From Collinsella sp. (GTDB taxonomy: Bacteria; Actinomycetota; Coriobacteriia; Coriobacteriales; Coriobacteriaceae): a DNA stretch of 64,000 nucleotides. Location of the stretch: assembly GCA_019425015.1 (NCBI GenBank), contig JAHYYJ010000005.1, positions 62,001 to 126,000 of the forward strand, written 5' to 3'. Positions 33,987 to 42,745 of the stretch are shown piece after piece. The notes below the pieces were generated by a model. The model made no database searches and was not told where the DNA came from. It was given only the letters and a program-made list of their open reading frames with translations. Numbering within the stretch: position 1 is the stretch's first letter; every line of letters begins with the position of its first letter. A program made the translations under genes and the position numbers.

Positions 33987-35213
33987 ATGAGCAAGGAAAA
34001 AGTCGTTCTCGCATATTCCGGTGGTCTTGATACATCCGTATGTGTCAAGTGGCTCCAGGACGAGAAGAATCTCGACGTCGTTTGTGTCTGCGGCAACGTG
34101 GGCCAGGAAGAGACCGGGCTGGATGCCAAGAAGCAGAAGGCGCTCGACTTGGGCGTTCTCGATTGCCAGGTGCTCGACTTGCGCGACGAGTTCTCCGATG
34201 AGTTCCTGACCAAGGCCATCGCGGCCAACTCCATGTACGAGAACAAGTACCCGCTGCTCTCCGCCCTGTCCCGCCCGCTGCTCGCCAAGAAGCTTGTTGA
34301 GGTTGCTCACGAGTTTGGCGCGACCTACGTCGCCCACGGCTGCACCGGCAAAGGTAACGACCAGGTCCGTTTTGAGGCCGCCGTCAAGGCCCTCGACCCC
34401 GAGCTCAAGGTTATCGCCCCGGTTCGCGAGTGGGACCTGAAGTGCCGTCCCGACGAGGTCGCCTATGCCCACGCCCACAACGTGCCGGTTCCCGAGGGTG
34501 CCAACGACAACCCCTACTCCATCGACGACAACCTGTGGGGTCGTGCCATTGAGTGCGGTCACCTGGAGGATCCCTGGAACGAGCCGCTCGACGACGCTTG
34601 GGTTATGACCAAGAATCCCGAGGACACGCCGGACACCCCGACTTACACCGAGATTGAGTTTGAGGCCGGCAAGCCCGTCGCCGTCGACGGCAAGAAGATG
34701 AAGCTCTCCGAGATCGTCATCGCCCTCAACAAGATCTCCGGCGACAATGGCTTTGGCCGCCTCGATCTGGTCGAGGATCGTCTGGTGGGCCTCAAGAGCC
34801 GTGAGTGCTATGAGGTTCCCGGAGCCCTGACGCTCATCACCGCCCACAGGGCGCTCGAGGACATCTGCGTCGAGGGCGACCTGCTCAAGACCAAGATCAA
34901 GCTCGAGCAGGATTGGGCCACCGCCGTGTACAACGGCCAGTGGTACAGCCCGCTCAAAAACGCGCTCGATGCCTTTATGGCCGATACCCAGAAGTTCGTG
35001 ACCGGCACTGTCCGTCTGAAGTTCTTTAAGGGCAACTGCCATGTCGTCGGCCGCAAGAGCCCCTTCAGCCTCTACGACTACGGTCTGGCTACCTACGACC
35101 GCGACACCACGTTTGACGAGAAGGCCAGCGCCGGCTTTATCGAGATCGATACGCTGTCGCTCAAGACGTGGGCAAAGGTCCAGGGCCCCAGCTCTGCTGC
35201 CGCCCAGGCCTAG
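33987..35213 (+). CDS. argG: Argininosuccinate synthase
   Basis: ArgG condenses citrulline and aspartate with ATP to argininosuccinate. The 408-residue enzyme has the PP-loop AYSGGLDTSV at the N-terminus, HGCTGKGNDQVRFE near 118 and the citrulline/aspartate-binding segments. The C-terminal region includes LKFFKGNCHVVGRKSP. GAAAGGAA precedes the ATG at 33987; an upstream in-frame ATG at 33936 has no such site. The preceding 200 bases carry the Arg-rich leader ORF and hairpins, so expression probably responds to arginine supply. argH follows 0.5 kb downstream. Confidence 0.96.
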   Translation: MSKEKVVLAYSGGLDTSVCVKWLQDEKNLDVVCVCGNVGQEETGLDAKKQKALDLGVLDCQVLDLRDEFSDEFLTKAIAANSMYENKYPLLSALSRPLLAKKLVEVAHEFGATYVAHGCTGKGNDQVRFEAAVKALDPELKVIAPVREWDLKCRPDEVAYAHAHNVPVPEGANDNPYSIDDNLWGRAIECGHLEDPWNEPLDDAWVMTKNPEDTPDTPTYTEIEFEAGKPVAVDGKKMKLSEIVIALNKISGDNGFGRLDLVEDRLVGLKSRECYEVPGALTLITAHRALEDICVEGDLLKTKIKLEQDWATAVYNGQWYSPLKNALDAFMADTQKFVTGTVRLKFFKGNCHVVGRKSPFSLYDYGLATYDRDTTFDEKASAGFIEIDTLSLKTWAKVQGPSSAAAQA

Positions 35214-35366
35214 CGCCTCCTTCCCTTGGTATCCGCGCGGCCCATCCGCGTGATACATAACGGGCGCATGGGGTCCCTACCTTTCGTTATGCTTGCTGAC
35301 ACTTCTTAACATCGGTGGCCCCTACGTTCCGCCCGCATATATGATGCCGCGTCTGCGGCTGAGTCC

Positions 35367-35400
35367 GAGCCCCGCCGGGGTTGTCCGGCGGGGCTCCTTC
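35367..35400 (+). terminator. Strong hairpin after argG
   Basis: GAGCCCCGCCGG (35367-35378) pairs perfectly with CCGGCGGGGCTC (35385-35396) around GGTTGT, then CTTCT. The T-run is poor, so termination may be partial before argH. Confidence 0.7.
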
Positions 35401-35446
35401 TATCAATTTGGCGGCTCTGCGCCTATATATATGAGGAGTATCCATT

Positions 35447-35617
35447 ATGTTCAATGCTATCGCGCATGCCTTACTTGCCCTCGCGCCCGAGCTCGATGCT
35501 GCAAAGGTCGAGGACGTCCCTATGAGCCTGAAGGCCTGGGTCGATGGTTCGCGGGGCAACATCCGGAGGGAGACGTTGGGCGCCAAATGCTTGGTGCGTC
35601 ACTTCTTCGCTATTTAG
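35447..35617 (+). CDS. Short ORF between argG and argH, unknown
   Basis: A 56-codon ORF starts at ATG 35447 behind GAGGAG with eight-base spacing. The product begins MFNAIAHALLALAPELDAAK (amphipathic helix) and ends RGNIRRETLGAKCLVRHFFAI-like, basic. I recognise no family. It could be a small protein, a remnant of a larger gene, or a second leader ORF for argH, whose start is 118 bases further on. It contains five Arg in its second half but they are dispersed. Confidence 0.4.
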   Translation: MFNAIAHALLALAPELDAAKVEDVPMSLKAWVDGSRGNIRRETLGAKCLVRHFFAI

Positions 35618-35735
35618 CTTGTCAGCCTCGCGTGCGGCGGGGGATGTGCAAAACTAGCTGTTGATAAATCGCTTTAGCGATATGGCGCATTGCTTTGGGC
35701 GCTTGTTTTGGTATTTGGAGAAAGGGGACGGTTCC

Positions 35736-37166
35736 ATGGCTCTTTGGGGCGGTCGTTTTGAGGCGGGCGTGGCCGAGGTCACGCAGGAGTTTGGCGCGTC
35801 GCTGCCGGTCGACAAACATCTCTATAAGCAGGATATCGCCGGCTCTAAGGCGCATGCCAAAATGCTGGCGGCCCAGGGCATCATCAGTGCCGAGGACGAG
35901 CAGGCGATTGCCGAGGGCCTGACCGGAATCGAACAGGATATCGATGCCGGCAACTTCACCTTCGACATCAACGACGAGGACATTCATATGTCCATCGAGA
36001 GCGAGCTGACGCGTCGCATCGGCGAGGCCGGCAAGCGCTTGCATACCGGGCGTTCGCGCAACGACCAGGTGGCGACCGACACACGCCTGGGCGTCAAGGC
36101 GCTGGCCAAGGAGCTCATGGGGGCCAATCTTGAGCTGCGCCATGTGCTGGTGGATGCGGCCAAGAAGTACGACAAGGTGATTCTGCCGGGCTACACGCAC
36201 ATGCAGCACGCTCAGCCCGTGCTGCTGTCGCATCATCTGCTGGCGTATTCCTGGATGTTCGCGCGCGACTTTACGCGCCTGAAGGCCGCCTTTGATGCCG
36301 CCGACAACTGCCCGCTGGGTGCTGCCGCGCTTGCCGGTACGAGCTATCCGCTCGATCGTCAGATGACGGCTGCCGAACTTGGCTTTGCGGGTGTGATCCC
36401 TAACTCGCTCGACGCTGTTTCCGATCGCGATTTCCTGCTCGATCTGCATTACGCTGGCTCCGTTATGGCCATGCATCTGTCGCGTCTTTCCGAGGAGATC
36501 GTGCTGTGGTCGAGCTCCGAATTTGGCTTTATCACGCTTTCCGACTCGTACTCCACCGGCTCGTCCATCATGCCGCAGAAGAAGAATCCCGACTTTGCCG
36601 AGCTTATCCGCGGCAAGAGCGGCCGTGTGTATGGCAACCTGGTGCAGCTGCTCGTGACCATGAAGGGCCTGCCGCTTGCTTATAACAAGGACTTGCAGGA
36701 GGACAAGGAGGGCGCGCTCGATACCGCCCATACGCTCATGCAGTGCCTGTCCGTTATGGCCGGCATGATTTCGACCTGGACTGTCAACGAGGATGCCATG
36801 GCGCGCGAGTGCGGCGTGGGTCACCTTGCGGCTACCGACGTTGCCGATTACCTGGCTAAGCGCGGCCTGCCGTTCCGCGAGGCGCACGCCGTGGTGGGCC
36901 ATCTGGTCCTGATGTGCGAGAAGCGCGGCTGCAATCTTGAGGACCTGCCGTTCGAGGTGTTCAAGGAGGCGAGCCCGCTCTTTGAGCGCGATATTACCGA
37001 GGCGCTCGATATCCCGTCGATTGTCGCCGCGCGCACGACCGAGGGCGGTACCGCTCCTGCCGCCGTTGCCCTCCAGCTGGAGCGTGCTGAGGCACAGCTC
37101 GTGGCCGACGAAGGCACGTTTGGGTCGCTGACCAAGGTCGTCGAGATGGGCCACGGGGCAAAGTAA
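35736..37166 (+). CDS. argH: Argininosuccinate lyase
   Basis: ArgH splits argininosuccinate into arginine and fumarate, the last step of arginine synthesis. The 476-residue fumarase/aspartase-superfamily enzyme starts MALWGGRFEAG. It has HTGRSRNDQVATDTRL, GYTHMQHAQPVLLSHH and the superfamily signature GSSIMPQKKNPD near residue 280, with the catalytic Ser in that loop. The ATG at 35736 follows AAAGGGG; the open frame reaches back to 35661 without support. argG lies upstream and a terminator follows. Confidence 0.96.
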   Translation: MALWGGRFEAGVAEVTQEFGASLPVDKHLYKQDIAGSKAHAKMLAAQGIISAEDEQAIAEGLTGIEQDIDAGNFTFDINDEDIHMSIESELTRRIGEAGKRLHTGRSRNDQVATDTRLGVKALAKELMGANLELRHVLVDAAKKYDKVILPGYTHMQHAQPVLLSHHLLAYSWMFARDFTRLKAAFDAADNCPLGAAALAGTSYPLDRQMTAAELGFAGVIPNSLDAVSDRDFLLDLHYAGSVMAMHLSRLSEEIVLWSSSEFGFITLSDSYSTGSSIMPQKKNPDFAELIRGKSGRVYGNLVQLLVTMKGLPLAYNKDLQEDKEGALDTAHTLMQCLSVMAGMISTWTVNEDAMARECGVGHLAATDVADYLAKRGLPFREAHAVVGHLVLMCEKRGCNLEDLPFEVFKEASPLFERDITEALDIPSIVAARTTEGGTAPAAVALQLERAEAQLVADEGTFGSLTKVVEMGHGAK

Positions 37167-37217
37167 GGGTTTGCTTGAGGCTTATTGGCCATTTATTGAT
37201 AAATCGTTTTTGCTTCT

Positions 37218-37251
37218 TACGGGCGTCTGCTGATGTGGGCGTCCGTATTTT
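37218..37251 (+). terminator. Terminator after argH
   Basis: TACGGGCG (37218-37225) pairs with CGTCCGTA (37240-37247, one G-T pair) and is followed by TTTTG. Confidence 0.7.
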
Positions 37252-37551
37252 GTTGTAATGGGGGAGGGGCTTGTCGAGAACTTCTGTAGGACCTTTGGGC
37301 AGGTTGTGAAGGGGGTACGTTCACAGGCGGCAACCGACCGTCCGCTCGGTTCGGTGCGGTTGATGGGCAGTCGGATGGTACTCTAATCGGGCTTCGAAAC
37401 AGAAGTGACACATATGGAACGCTTCAATTAATTGCAGCGTTTCAATTAACAGCTTTTTGTTTAACTGCAGCTAAAACTCTGTTACGATGCAGTCCAGGCG
37501 GGTGCCGGAATGGGACTTGGGCACGCGCGAACCTACTTGAAAGGCTACCTT
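37252..37551 (+). promoter_or_regulatory. Gene-free region before ndk
   Basis: No convincing ORF is present in these 300 bases. The last 120 bases are AT-rich and hold two related 11-mers, GCTTCAATTAA near 37421 and GTTTCAATTAA near 37440, and TTAACTGCAGCTAA further on. The ndk promoter is probably here; I could not place a -35/-10 pair with certainty. Confidence 0.35.
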
Positions 37552-37956
37552 ATGGCTATCGAGAAGACCTTCATCATGATTAAGCCCGACGCCGTGCGCG
37601 ATCGCAAGATCGGCGAGATCGTTGCTCGCATTGAGCGCAGCGGCCTTGTCATCGAGCGCATGGAGATGACCACGCTCGAGCGCGCTACCGTCGAGGAGCA
37701 CTACGCTCATCTGGCCGACAAGCCTTTCTTTGGCGGTCTCTGCGACTTTATGACGAGCGGTCCGGTCGTCAAGATGGTCGTTTCCGGTCTTTCTGCTGTC
37801 TCCAAGATGCGCACTCTTATGGGCGCTACCAACCCGCTTGATGCTGCCCCCGGCACCATCCGCGGCGATTTCGCTGTCGATGTCAACGCCAACGTGATTC
37901 ACGGCTCCGACTGCCTGGAGAACGCCGAGATCGAGATCAAGCGCTTCTTTGGCTAA
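37552..37956 (+). CDS. ndk: Nucleoside-diphosphate kinase
   Basis: Ndk balances nucleoside triphosphates through a phosphohistidine intermediate. The 134-residue protein begins MAIEKTFIMIKPDAV and contains GPVVKMVVSG, MGATNP, GTIRGDFAVD and the active-site NVIHGSDC with the catalytic His. It matches the usual family length closely. GAAAGG lies before the ATG at 37552; the frame upstream is open but short and unsupported. A strong terminator follows. Confidence 0.97.
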   Translation: MAIEKTFIMIKPDAVRDRKIGEIVARIERSGLVIERMEMTTLERATVEEHYAHLADKPFFGGLCDFMTSGPVVKMVVSGLSAVSKMRTLMGATNPLDAAPGTIRGDFAVDVNANVIHGSDCLENAEIEIKRFFG

Positions 37957-37994
37957 ACCAGCTTTGACTCCTTAAAGCTGTTAGCGTGTGGCTT

Positions 37995-38030
37995 GGGCGC
38001 CGCGGAACTCCATCCGCGGCGCCCTTTTAT
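37995..38030 (+). terminator. Intrinsic terminator after ndk
   Basis: GGGCGCCGCGG (37995-38005) pairs perfectly with CCGCGGCGCCC (38014-38024) and is followed by TTTTAT. Confidence 0.92.
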
Positions 38031-38066
38031 CCCCGTAGATTTTAAGGCACGTCCCAAAAATCTACC

Positions 38067-38109
38067 AAAGAGCCCCCGCCTGGATGTGTGCTCCGAGCGG
38101 GGGCTTTGG
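38067..38109 (-). terminator. Terminator of the second rpiB
   Basis: AGCCCCCGC (38071-38079) pairs with GCGGGGGCT (38097-38105). On the minus strand the hairpin is followed by TCTTTGG and, a little later, ATTTTT. Confidence 0.65.
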
Positions 38110-38132
38110 TTAGCGTATGGCGTTGTGGGTCT

Positions 38133-38600
38133 TTAGGCCTCGTCGACGACCTTGAGGCCGCGGGTCTGGTCGATCTCGTTGAGGAGATTGACGCGACGCT
38201 CGTGGCGGCCGCCCTCAAACTCGGCGTCGAGCCACTCGTCGACGATCATCTTGGCGAGCTCGGAGCCCACGACACGGGCGCCAAAGGCGAGCACGTTGGT
38301 GTTGTTGTGCATGCGCGAGAGCTTGGCGCTGAAGGGCTCGGAGCACACGACGGCACGAACGCCCTCGACCTTGTTGGCGGCCAAGCTAATCCCGACGCCG
38401 GTGCCGCAGATCAGGATGCCCAGATCGACGTCGCCGTTGGCTACGGCTTTGCCCACCTTGTAGCCGGCGATAGGGTAGTCGAAGCTCTCGGAGGTGTCGG
38501 TGCCAAAGTTCACGACCTCGCAGCCGCGCTCCTTCAGGTGCTCGGAAATGATGTTCTTGAGCTCGACGGCGGCGTGGTCGTTGCCGATACCGATCTTCAT
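38133..38600 (-). CDS. rpiB: RpiB family sugar-phosphate isomerase (second copy)
   Basis: This 155-residue paralogue of the protein at 32016-32480 is nearly colinear with it: GNDHAAVELKN, FGTDTSESFDYP, ICGTGVGISLAANK, RMHNNTNVLAFGARVVG. It lies alone, with no regulator or epimerase beside it, so it is the better candidate for the housekeeping ribose-5-phosphate isomerase of the pentose phosphate pathway. AGGAACC precedes the ATG at 38600. It diverges from the gene at 38868. Confidence 0.92.
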   Translation of the reverse strand: MKIGIGNDHAAVELKNIISEHLKERGCEVVNFGTDTSESFDYPIAGYKVGKAVANGDVDLGILICGTGVGISLAANKVEGVRAVVCSEPFSAKLSRMHNNTNVLAFGARVVGSELAKMIVDEWLDAEFEGGRHERRVNLLNEIDQTRGLKVVDEA

Positions 38601-38633
38601 GAGTGGTTCCTCTCTGGTCCGTGCGGCGGAATT

Positions 38634-38716
38634 GCTAAAGGTTTTACCGCGTTCGACTGCATGATAGCGCGTCTTTTGCCTAAACGCTCGGGCGTTTTTT
38701 GGTCAAACGCTTTAGC
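38634..38716 (+). other. Nested hairpins in the divergent rpiB / desulfidase-like region
   Basis: GCTAAAGGTTT (38634-38644) can pair with AAACGCTTTAGC (38705-38716, one bulge). Inside lies a terminator-like AAACGC-TCGG-GCGTTT followed by more T. A further inverted repeat TATCAA/TTGATA stands at 38809-38829, close to the start of the next gene. This may be a 5' regulatory leader or operator region. Confidence 0.35.
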
Positions 38717-38867
38717 GGACGCGAACATCAGCTCATCACGAAAAATGCCGCCAATTTGCTTCTGGCGGCCGTCTGCCGGAACTCGACTTGCGGTTTTTGG
38801 TGCCTTGTTATCAAATGGAGAAGTTGATACTTGCGAGAGCAACCCGCTATACATGTAGGAGATGGCT

Positions 38868-40187
38868 ATGCCTACCGATTCCATTCGTGATACCGCGTTT
38901 TGCGATGTTTTGAACCGCGAGCTTGTCTGTGCGCTCGGCTGCACCGAGCCCATTGCCGTTGCCTATGCAGCTGCGCTGGCGAGCCAGACGCTCGGTTGCG
39001 AGCCCGAACACATGGATGTTGCCTGCTCGGGCAACATCATTAAGAACGTTAAGAGCGTGACCGTGCCCAACTCGGGCGGTATGCACGGTATTGAGGCCGC
39101 GGCCGTGCTGGGTGCCGTGGGCGGTGACGCCAAGAGCGCGCTCGAGGTGCTCGAGAGTGTTGGCGATGAAGACCGCGCTCGCGTGACCGAGCTGCTCTCC
39201 GATGCCGACTACTGCGATGTGTCGCTTGTCGAGGGTGTGCCCAACCTTTATATCAAAGTGACTGCCGTGGCCGGGGGGCATACCGCGGTCGTCGAGATCA
39301 CCGATCACCACACCAATGTTACGTGCCATACGCTCGATGGTATTCCGGTATGCGGCAAGTCGGCGGGGGAGTGCGCCGCCTGCGCCGAGCGCGTGGTGGC
39401 CGAGCGTGCGGCAGATAACGCCGATACGCCCATGTCCATTGATTCCATCATCGACTTTATCGAGGGCGGTGACATTGAGGGCGCCCGCGCTGCCGTTGAG
39501 CGTCAGATTGAGCTGAATGGCGCAATCAGTGCCGAGGGCCTTGCGCACGCTTGGGGCGCCGAGGTGGGTCGTACGCTGCTGGGCGCTCGTGCCGATGACG
39601 TCGCCTGCCGTGCCCGTGCCCGTGCGGCCGCCGGGTCCGACGCCCGCATGAACGGCTGCGCGCTGCCGGTCGCCATTGTGTGCGGCTCGGGCAATCAGGG
39701 CATTACCTGCGCCTTGCCCGTCATGGAGTATGCCGAATACCTGCGCTGCGACCACGAGCGCCTGGTGCGCGCCGTGATGCTGTCCGATCTTATCGCCGTG
39801 CATATCAAGAGCTATATTGGTGCGCTCTCGGCGTTTTGCGGTGCTATTTGCGCTGCGTGCGGTGCCGGTGCTGCGATTACCTGGCTGTGCGGTGGCACGC
39901 GCGAGCAGATTGGCGCGACGGTTTCGAACACGCTCGGTAACGTTGGCGGCATCGTGTGTGATGGCGCCAAGGCGAGCTGTGCCGCCAAGATTTCGGCTGC
40001 CGTCGATGCGGCGATTCTGGGACATGACATGGCCATGCAGGGGCGTGGCTTCCGCGCCGGCGAGGGCCTGATCCAAGATACCGTTGAGCAGACAATCGCC
40101 AGTATGGGCTACGTAGGCCGTGTGGGCATGAAAGATACCGACGTCGAGATCCTCAACATCATGATCGGCAAAACCCAAGTGTGCTAG
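38868..40187 (+). CDS. UPF0597 / L-cysteine desulfidase (L-serine dehydratase alpha-like) protein
   Basis: The 439-residue protein belongs to the CdsB/YhaM (UPF0597) family, related to Fe-S L-serine dehydratases; members degrade L-cysteine to pyruvate, ammonia and sulfide. It has ALGCTEPIAVAYAAALA at the start, NSGGMHGIEAAAVLG, VCGSGNQGITCALPV with a cluster Cys, GTREQIGATVSNTLGNVGG and a C-terminal Cys. An unusually high number of Cys occurs in the second half. The ATG at 38868 is six bases after TAGGAG; the ATG at 38862 abuts it. Its stop shares the CTAG with the convergent gene. Serine or a related substrate cannot be excluded. Confidence 0.87.
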   Translation: MPTDSIRDTAFCDVLNRELVCALGCTEPIAVAYAAALASQTLGCEPEHMDVACSGNIIKNVKSVTVPNSGGMHGIEAAAVLGAVGGDAKSALEVLESVGDEDRARVTELLSDADYCDVSLVEGVPNLYIKVTAVAGGHTAVVEITDHHTNVTCHTLDGIPVCGKSAGECAACAERVVAERAADNADTPMSIDSIIDFIEGGDIEGARAAVERQIELNGAISAEGLAHAWGAEVGRTLLGARADDVACRARARAAAGSDARMNGCALPVAIVCGSGNQGITCALPVMEYAEYLRCDHERLVRAVMLSDLIAVHIKSYIGALSAFCGAICAACGAGAAITWLCGGTREQIGATVSNTLGNVGGIVCDGAKASCAAKISAAVDAAILGHDMAMQGRGFRAGEGLIQDTVEQTIASMGYVGRVGMKDTDVEILNIMIGKTQVC

Positions 40188-40942
40188 GACAGTTCGTCGG
40201 CTACTTGGTGTTCGTAGAAGGCTTCTACTACGGCGTTAAAGTCGCGGGCGAAGCCTTCCATGGTTCCGCGCCAGGTGACTCGGTTGGGCTTGCCCTGGCC
40301 TACATAGGCAGTCTGAATGCCGCAGGCGGGGCTAGGGAAGTCGCGTTTGGGATCGTTGCCCACCATAAGGACCTCGTGCGGTTCGAGCCCCATCACCTGA
40401 AGCTGCTCTAGATAGTAGGTGGCATCAGGCTTGCAGCGGGTGGCGTTTCCCATGTGCGTGACGAGCTCAAAGGGGGCGTCGGCCAGGTCGCCCCAACCCA
40501 TGCGGCACTCGATGGCCCCCTGCGGAAAGCTGGGGTTGGTAAAGAGCGCGCAGCGCAGCCCTGCGTCCTGTACGGCCTGGAGCGCGGCGTGTGCGCCCGG
40601 CATGGCATGGGCGTTGATGAGTTCGTCATTCTTGTACGGCAGGACTTCGCGATCGTAGTAGGTAAACGCCTCGTAGATGAGTGGGTCCGAGAGGCAAATG
40701 CCGCACCGGCGCTCAACCTCTTCCTGGTAAAACTCAAGATTGGTGCGATTGTCCGTACTGTTGCGACGATTGGCGTTGAGGTCGACCAGGATGGTGCCGA
40801 GGCGTGCCATCGTGCCCCCGCGGCTGCGACGTCCGATATCCGCGAGCATCGATGAGACATCCTTAAAATAGCGAAGGATGAACGCATTGAGGTTAATGCT
40901 AAGAAGCGTCTCGTCCATATCGAAAACGACTGCTTTGAGCAC
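40184..40942 (-). CDS. HAD family hydrolase
   Basis: The 252-residue protein has HAD motif I VVFDMDETLLSI, a helical cap of type C1, motif II with ALFTNPSFPQ, and motif III/IV around RCKPDATYYLEQLQVMGL and MVGNDPKRDF. It resembles phosphoglycolate-phosphatase/haloacid dehalogenase-type enzymes; the substrate is unknown. The GTG at 40942 follows GAAAGGTG and starts directly at the first strand; the frame upstream is open but lacks homology. Its stop overlaps the convergent stop by four bases. Confidence 0.88.
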   Translation of the reverse strand: MLKAVVFDMDETLLSINLNAFILRYFKDVSSMLADIGRRSRGGTMARLGTILVDLNANRRNSTDNRTNLEFYQEEVERRCGICLSDPLIYEAFTYYDREVLPYKNDELINAHAMPGAHAALQAVQDAGLRCALFTNPSFPQGAIECRMGWGDLADAPFELVTHMGNATRCKPDATYYLEQLQVMGLEPHEVLMVGNDPKRDFPSPACGIQTAYVGQGKPNRVTWRGTMEGFARDFNAVVEAFYEHQVADELS

Positions 40943-41257
40943 GCGGGCACCTTTCTCGAAAAATCGTTCCAGAATCGTATGTCTGGGATACTTTACCCCA
41001 AAGCAGTATGCTTCACTGCTTATCGTCAACTTGTGGAGACAGTCGTTCACAAGATTACGAAAAAGTCTCCACACGAGTAAAAAATCGCAGTTCACGCTTG
41101 AAATCGAACTCATTTCCCCGTAACCTATACGAACGTGATTGCATAAGCGTCACATTAGTATCTGTCGGCTCCCGAGTGTTCCTAAACGTTGTGTGCTTGT
41201 CGCACCCTTCTGTAGGTCCTAGCAATCGGGGCCCCGTAGTTCGAAAGGGGTCCACCT
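40943..41257 (+). promoter_or_regulatory. Gene-free region before rpsA with inverted repeats
   Basis: The 315 bases between the divergent HAD and rpsA genes hold AAGCAGT (41002-41008) paired with ACTGCTT (41015-41021), and TGTGGAGAC (41032-41040) paired with GTCTCCACA (41065-41073). No gene is seen. The rpsA promoter and 5' leader must lie here; GAAAGGGG at 41243-41250 is the ribosome binding site. Confidence 0.5.
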
Positions 41258-42424
41258 TTGAGTGAGATTCAGAACTCGTCCATTTTCTCTCTTGACGATG
41301 TCAACGAGGAGGAGATGAACAACCTCATCGACGGTACGATTACCGACTTTGATGAGGGCGATCTCGTTAACGGCACTGTCGTTAAGATCGAGCATGACGA
41401 GGTGCTCGTTGACATCGGATTCAAGTCCGAGGGCGTTATCCCGGTCCGCGAGCTGTCCATCCGCAAGGACGCTAACCCTGCAGACATCGTTGCACTCGGT
41501 GATCCCATCGAGGCTCTGGTTCTCCAGAAGGAGGACAAGGACGGTCGTCTGGTCCTGTCCAAGAAGCGTGCCGAGTACGAGCGTGCTTGGAACCGCATCG
41601 AGGAGAAGTTCAACTCCGGCGAGAACGTCGAGGGCGAGGTTATCGAGGTTGTCAAGGGCGGCCTGATCCTCGACATCGGCCTGCGTGGCTTCCTGCCCGC
41701 TTCCCTCGTCGACCTCCGTCGCGTCAAGGACCTCACCTCCTACATGGGCACCCGCATCGAGGCCCGCGTCATCGAGATGGACCGCAACCGCAACAACGTT
41801 GTCCTCTCCCGTCGCGTCGTGCTCGAGGAGTCCCGTAAGGCCGAGCGCTCCGAGATCCTGTCCAAGCTCAAGTCTGGCATGCGTCTCCAGGGCACCGTTT
41901 CCTCCATCGTCGACTTCGGCGCCTTCGTCGACCTCGGCGGCATCGACGGCCTCATCCACATCTCCGAGCTCTCCTGGAACCACGTCAACCATCCTTCCGA
42001 GGTTGTCAAGGTCGGCCAGGAGGTCGAGGTCGAGGTTCTCGACGTCGATCTCAACCGCGAGCGTATCTCCCTGGGTCTCAAGCAGACCACCGAGGATCCG
42101 TGGCGCGCACTGGTCAAGAAGTACCCCGTCGGCGCTATCGTCGAGGGCACGGTGACCAAGCTTGTCCCGTTCGGCGCTTTCGTCGACCTGGGCGAGGGCA
42201 TCGAGGGTCTGGTGCACATCTCCGAGATGGCCAACAAGCACGTCGATCAGCCTTCTCAGGTCACCCACGTGGGCGACAAGGTTCAGGTCAAGGTCATGGA
42301 GATCGACCTCGACCGTCGTCGTATCTCCCTGTCCATGAAGTCTGCTGCTGAGACTCTGGGCGTCGAGATCGAGGTTACCCCGCTGCCTTCCGAGAAGAAG
42401 GACGAGGAGACCGACGCCGAGTAA
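41258..42424 (+). CDS. rpsA: 30S ribosomal protein S1
   Basis: S1 unfolds mRNA and helps it load on the 30S subunit. The 388-residue protein has four S1 RNA-binding repeats, shorter than the six of E. coli and as in other Gram-positives: from GDLVNGTVVKIEHDEVLVDIG, GENVEGEVIEVVKGGLILDIG, GMRLQGTVSSIVDFGAFVDLG and GAIVEGTVTKLVPFGAFVDLG. The tail is acidic. Translation starts at TTG 41258, eight bases after GAAAGGGG. Codon use is strongly biased, consistent with high expression. A strong terminator follows. Confidence 0.95.
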   Translation: MSEIQNSSIFSLDDVNEEEMNNLIDGTITDFDEGDLVNGTVVKIEHDEVLVDIGFKSEGVIPVRELSIRKDANPADIVALGDPIEALVLQKEDKDGRLVLSKKRAEYERAWNRIEEKFNSGENVEGEVIEVVKGGLILDIGLRGFLPASLVDLRRVKDLTSYMGTRIEARVIEMDRNRNNVVLSRRVVLEESRKAERSEILSKLKSGMRLQGTVSSIVDFGAFVDLGGIDGLIHISELSWNHVNHPSEVVKVGQEVEVEVLDVDLNRERISLGLKQTTEDPWRALVKKYPVGAIVEGTVTKLVPFGAFVDLGEGIEGLVHISEMANKHVDQPSQVTHVGDKVQVKVMEIDLDRRRISLSMKSAAETLGVEIEVTPLPSEKKDEETDAE

Positions 42425-42448
42425 ATCGGTTTGACGATCACTTGTTTT

Positions 42449-42484
42449 AAGGGATCCGTCCGTAATGGACGGGTCCCTTTTTGC
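42449..42484 (+). terminator. Intrinsic terminator after rpsA
   Basis: AAGGGATCCGTCC pairs with GGACGGGTCCCTT (one G-T) around GTAAT and runs into TTTTT. Confidence 0.9.
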
Positions 42485-42561
42485 ATTTGGCACCGAGATG
42501 CGCAATGCTGCCGGGCTGTCCACAGGCTATTGGATTGTCGGTGCATGAAAAAAGCCGACAT

Positions 42562-42583
42562 CCCGCCTCGGGGAGGAGGCGGG
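42562..42583. repeat. GC-rich hairpin upstream of rnpB
   Basis: CCCGCCTC (42562-42569) pairs with GAGGCGGG (42576-42583). The rest of 42485-42745 holds no gene; TTGCCT (42711) and TACACT (42732) are the likely rnpB promoter. Confidence 0.5.
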
Positions 42584-42745
42584 AACACACCGAGTAGACG
42601 GAGGGGTGCGGAGCGCGGTCGCGTCTCGACTGACGACGTTGCCCATCGACAGGACCATTGTAGCGCATGGCGGTTCTTGGTTTATCGTGTCGAGCGTTTG
42701 CGTTGTGCCATTGCCTGCGGCAACGGTGTGTTACACTCTTGCACT

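Noticed and set aside
33954..35258. A 434-codon minus-strand frame opposite argG
   Set aside because: Antisense shadow of argG rich in Leu, Val, Gly and Asp, without any family motif.
41219..42523. A 434-codon minus-strand frame opposite rpsA
   Set aside because: Mirror of the strongly biased rpsA codons, with no ribosome binding site or recognisable domain.
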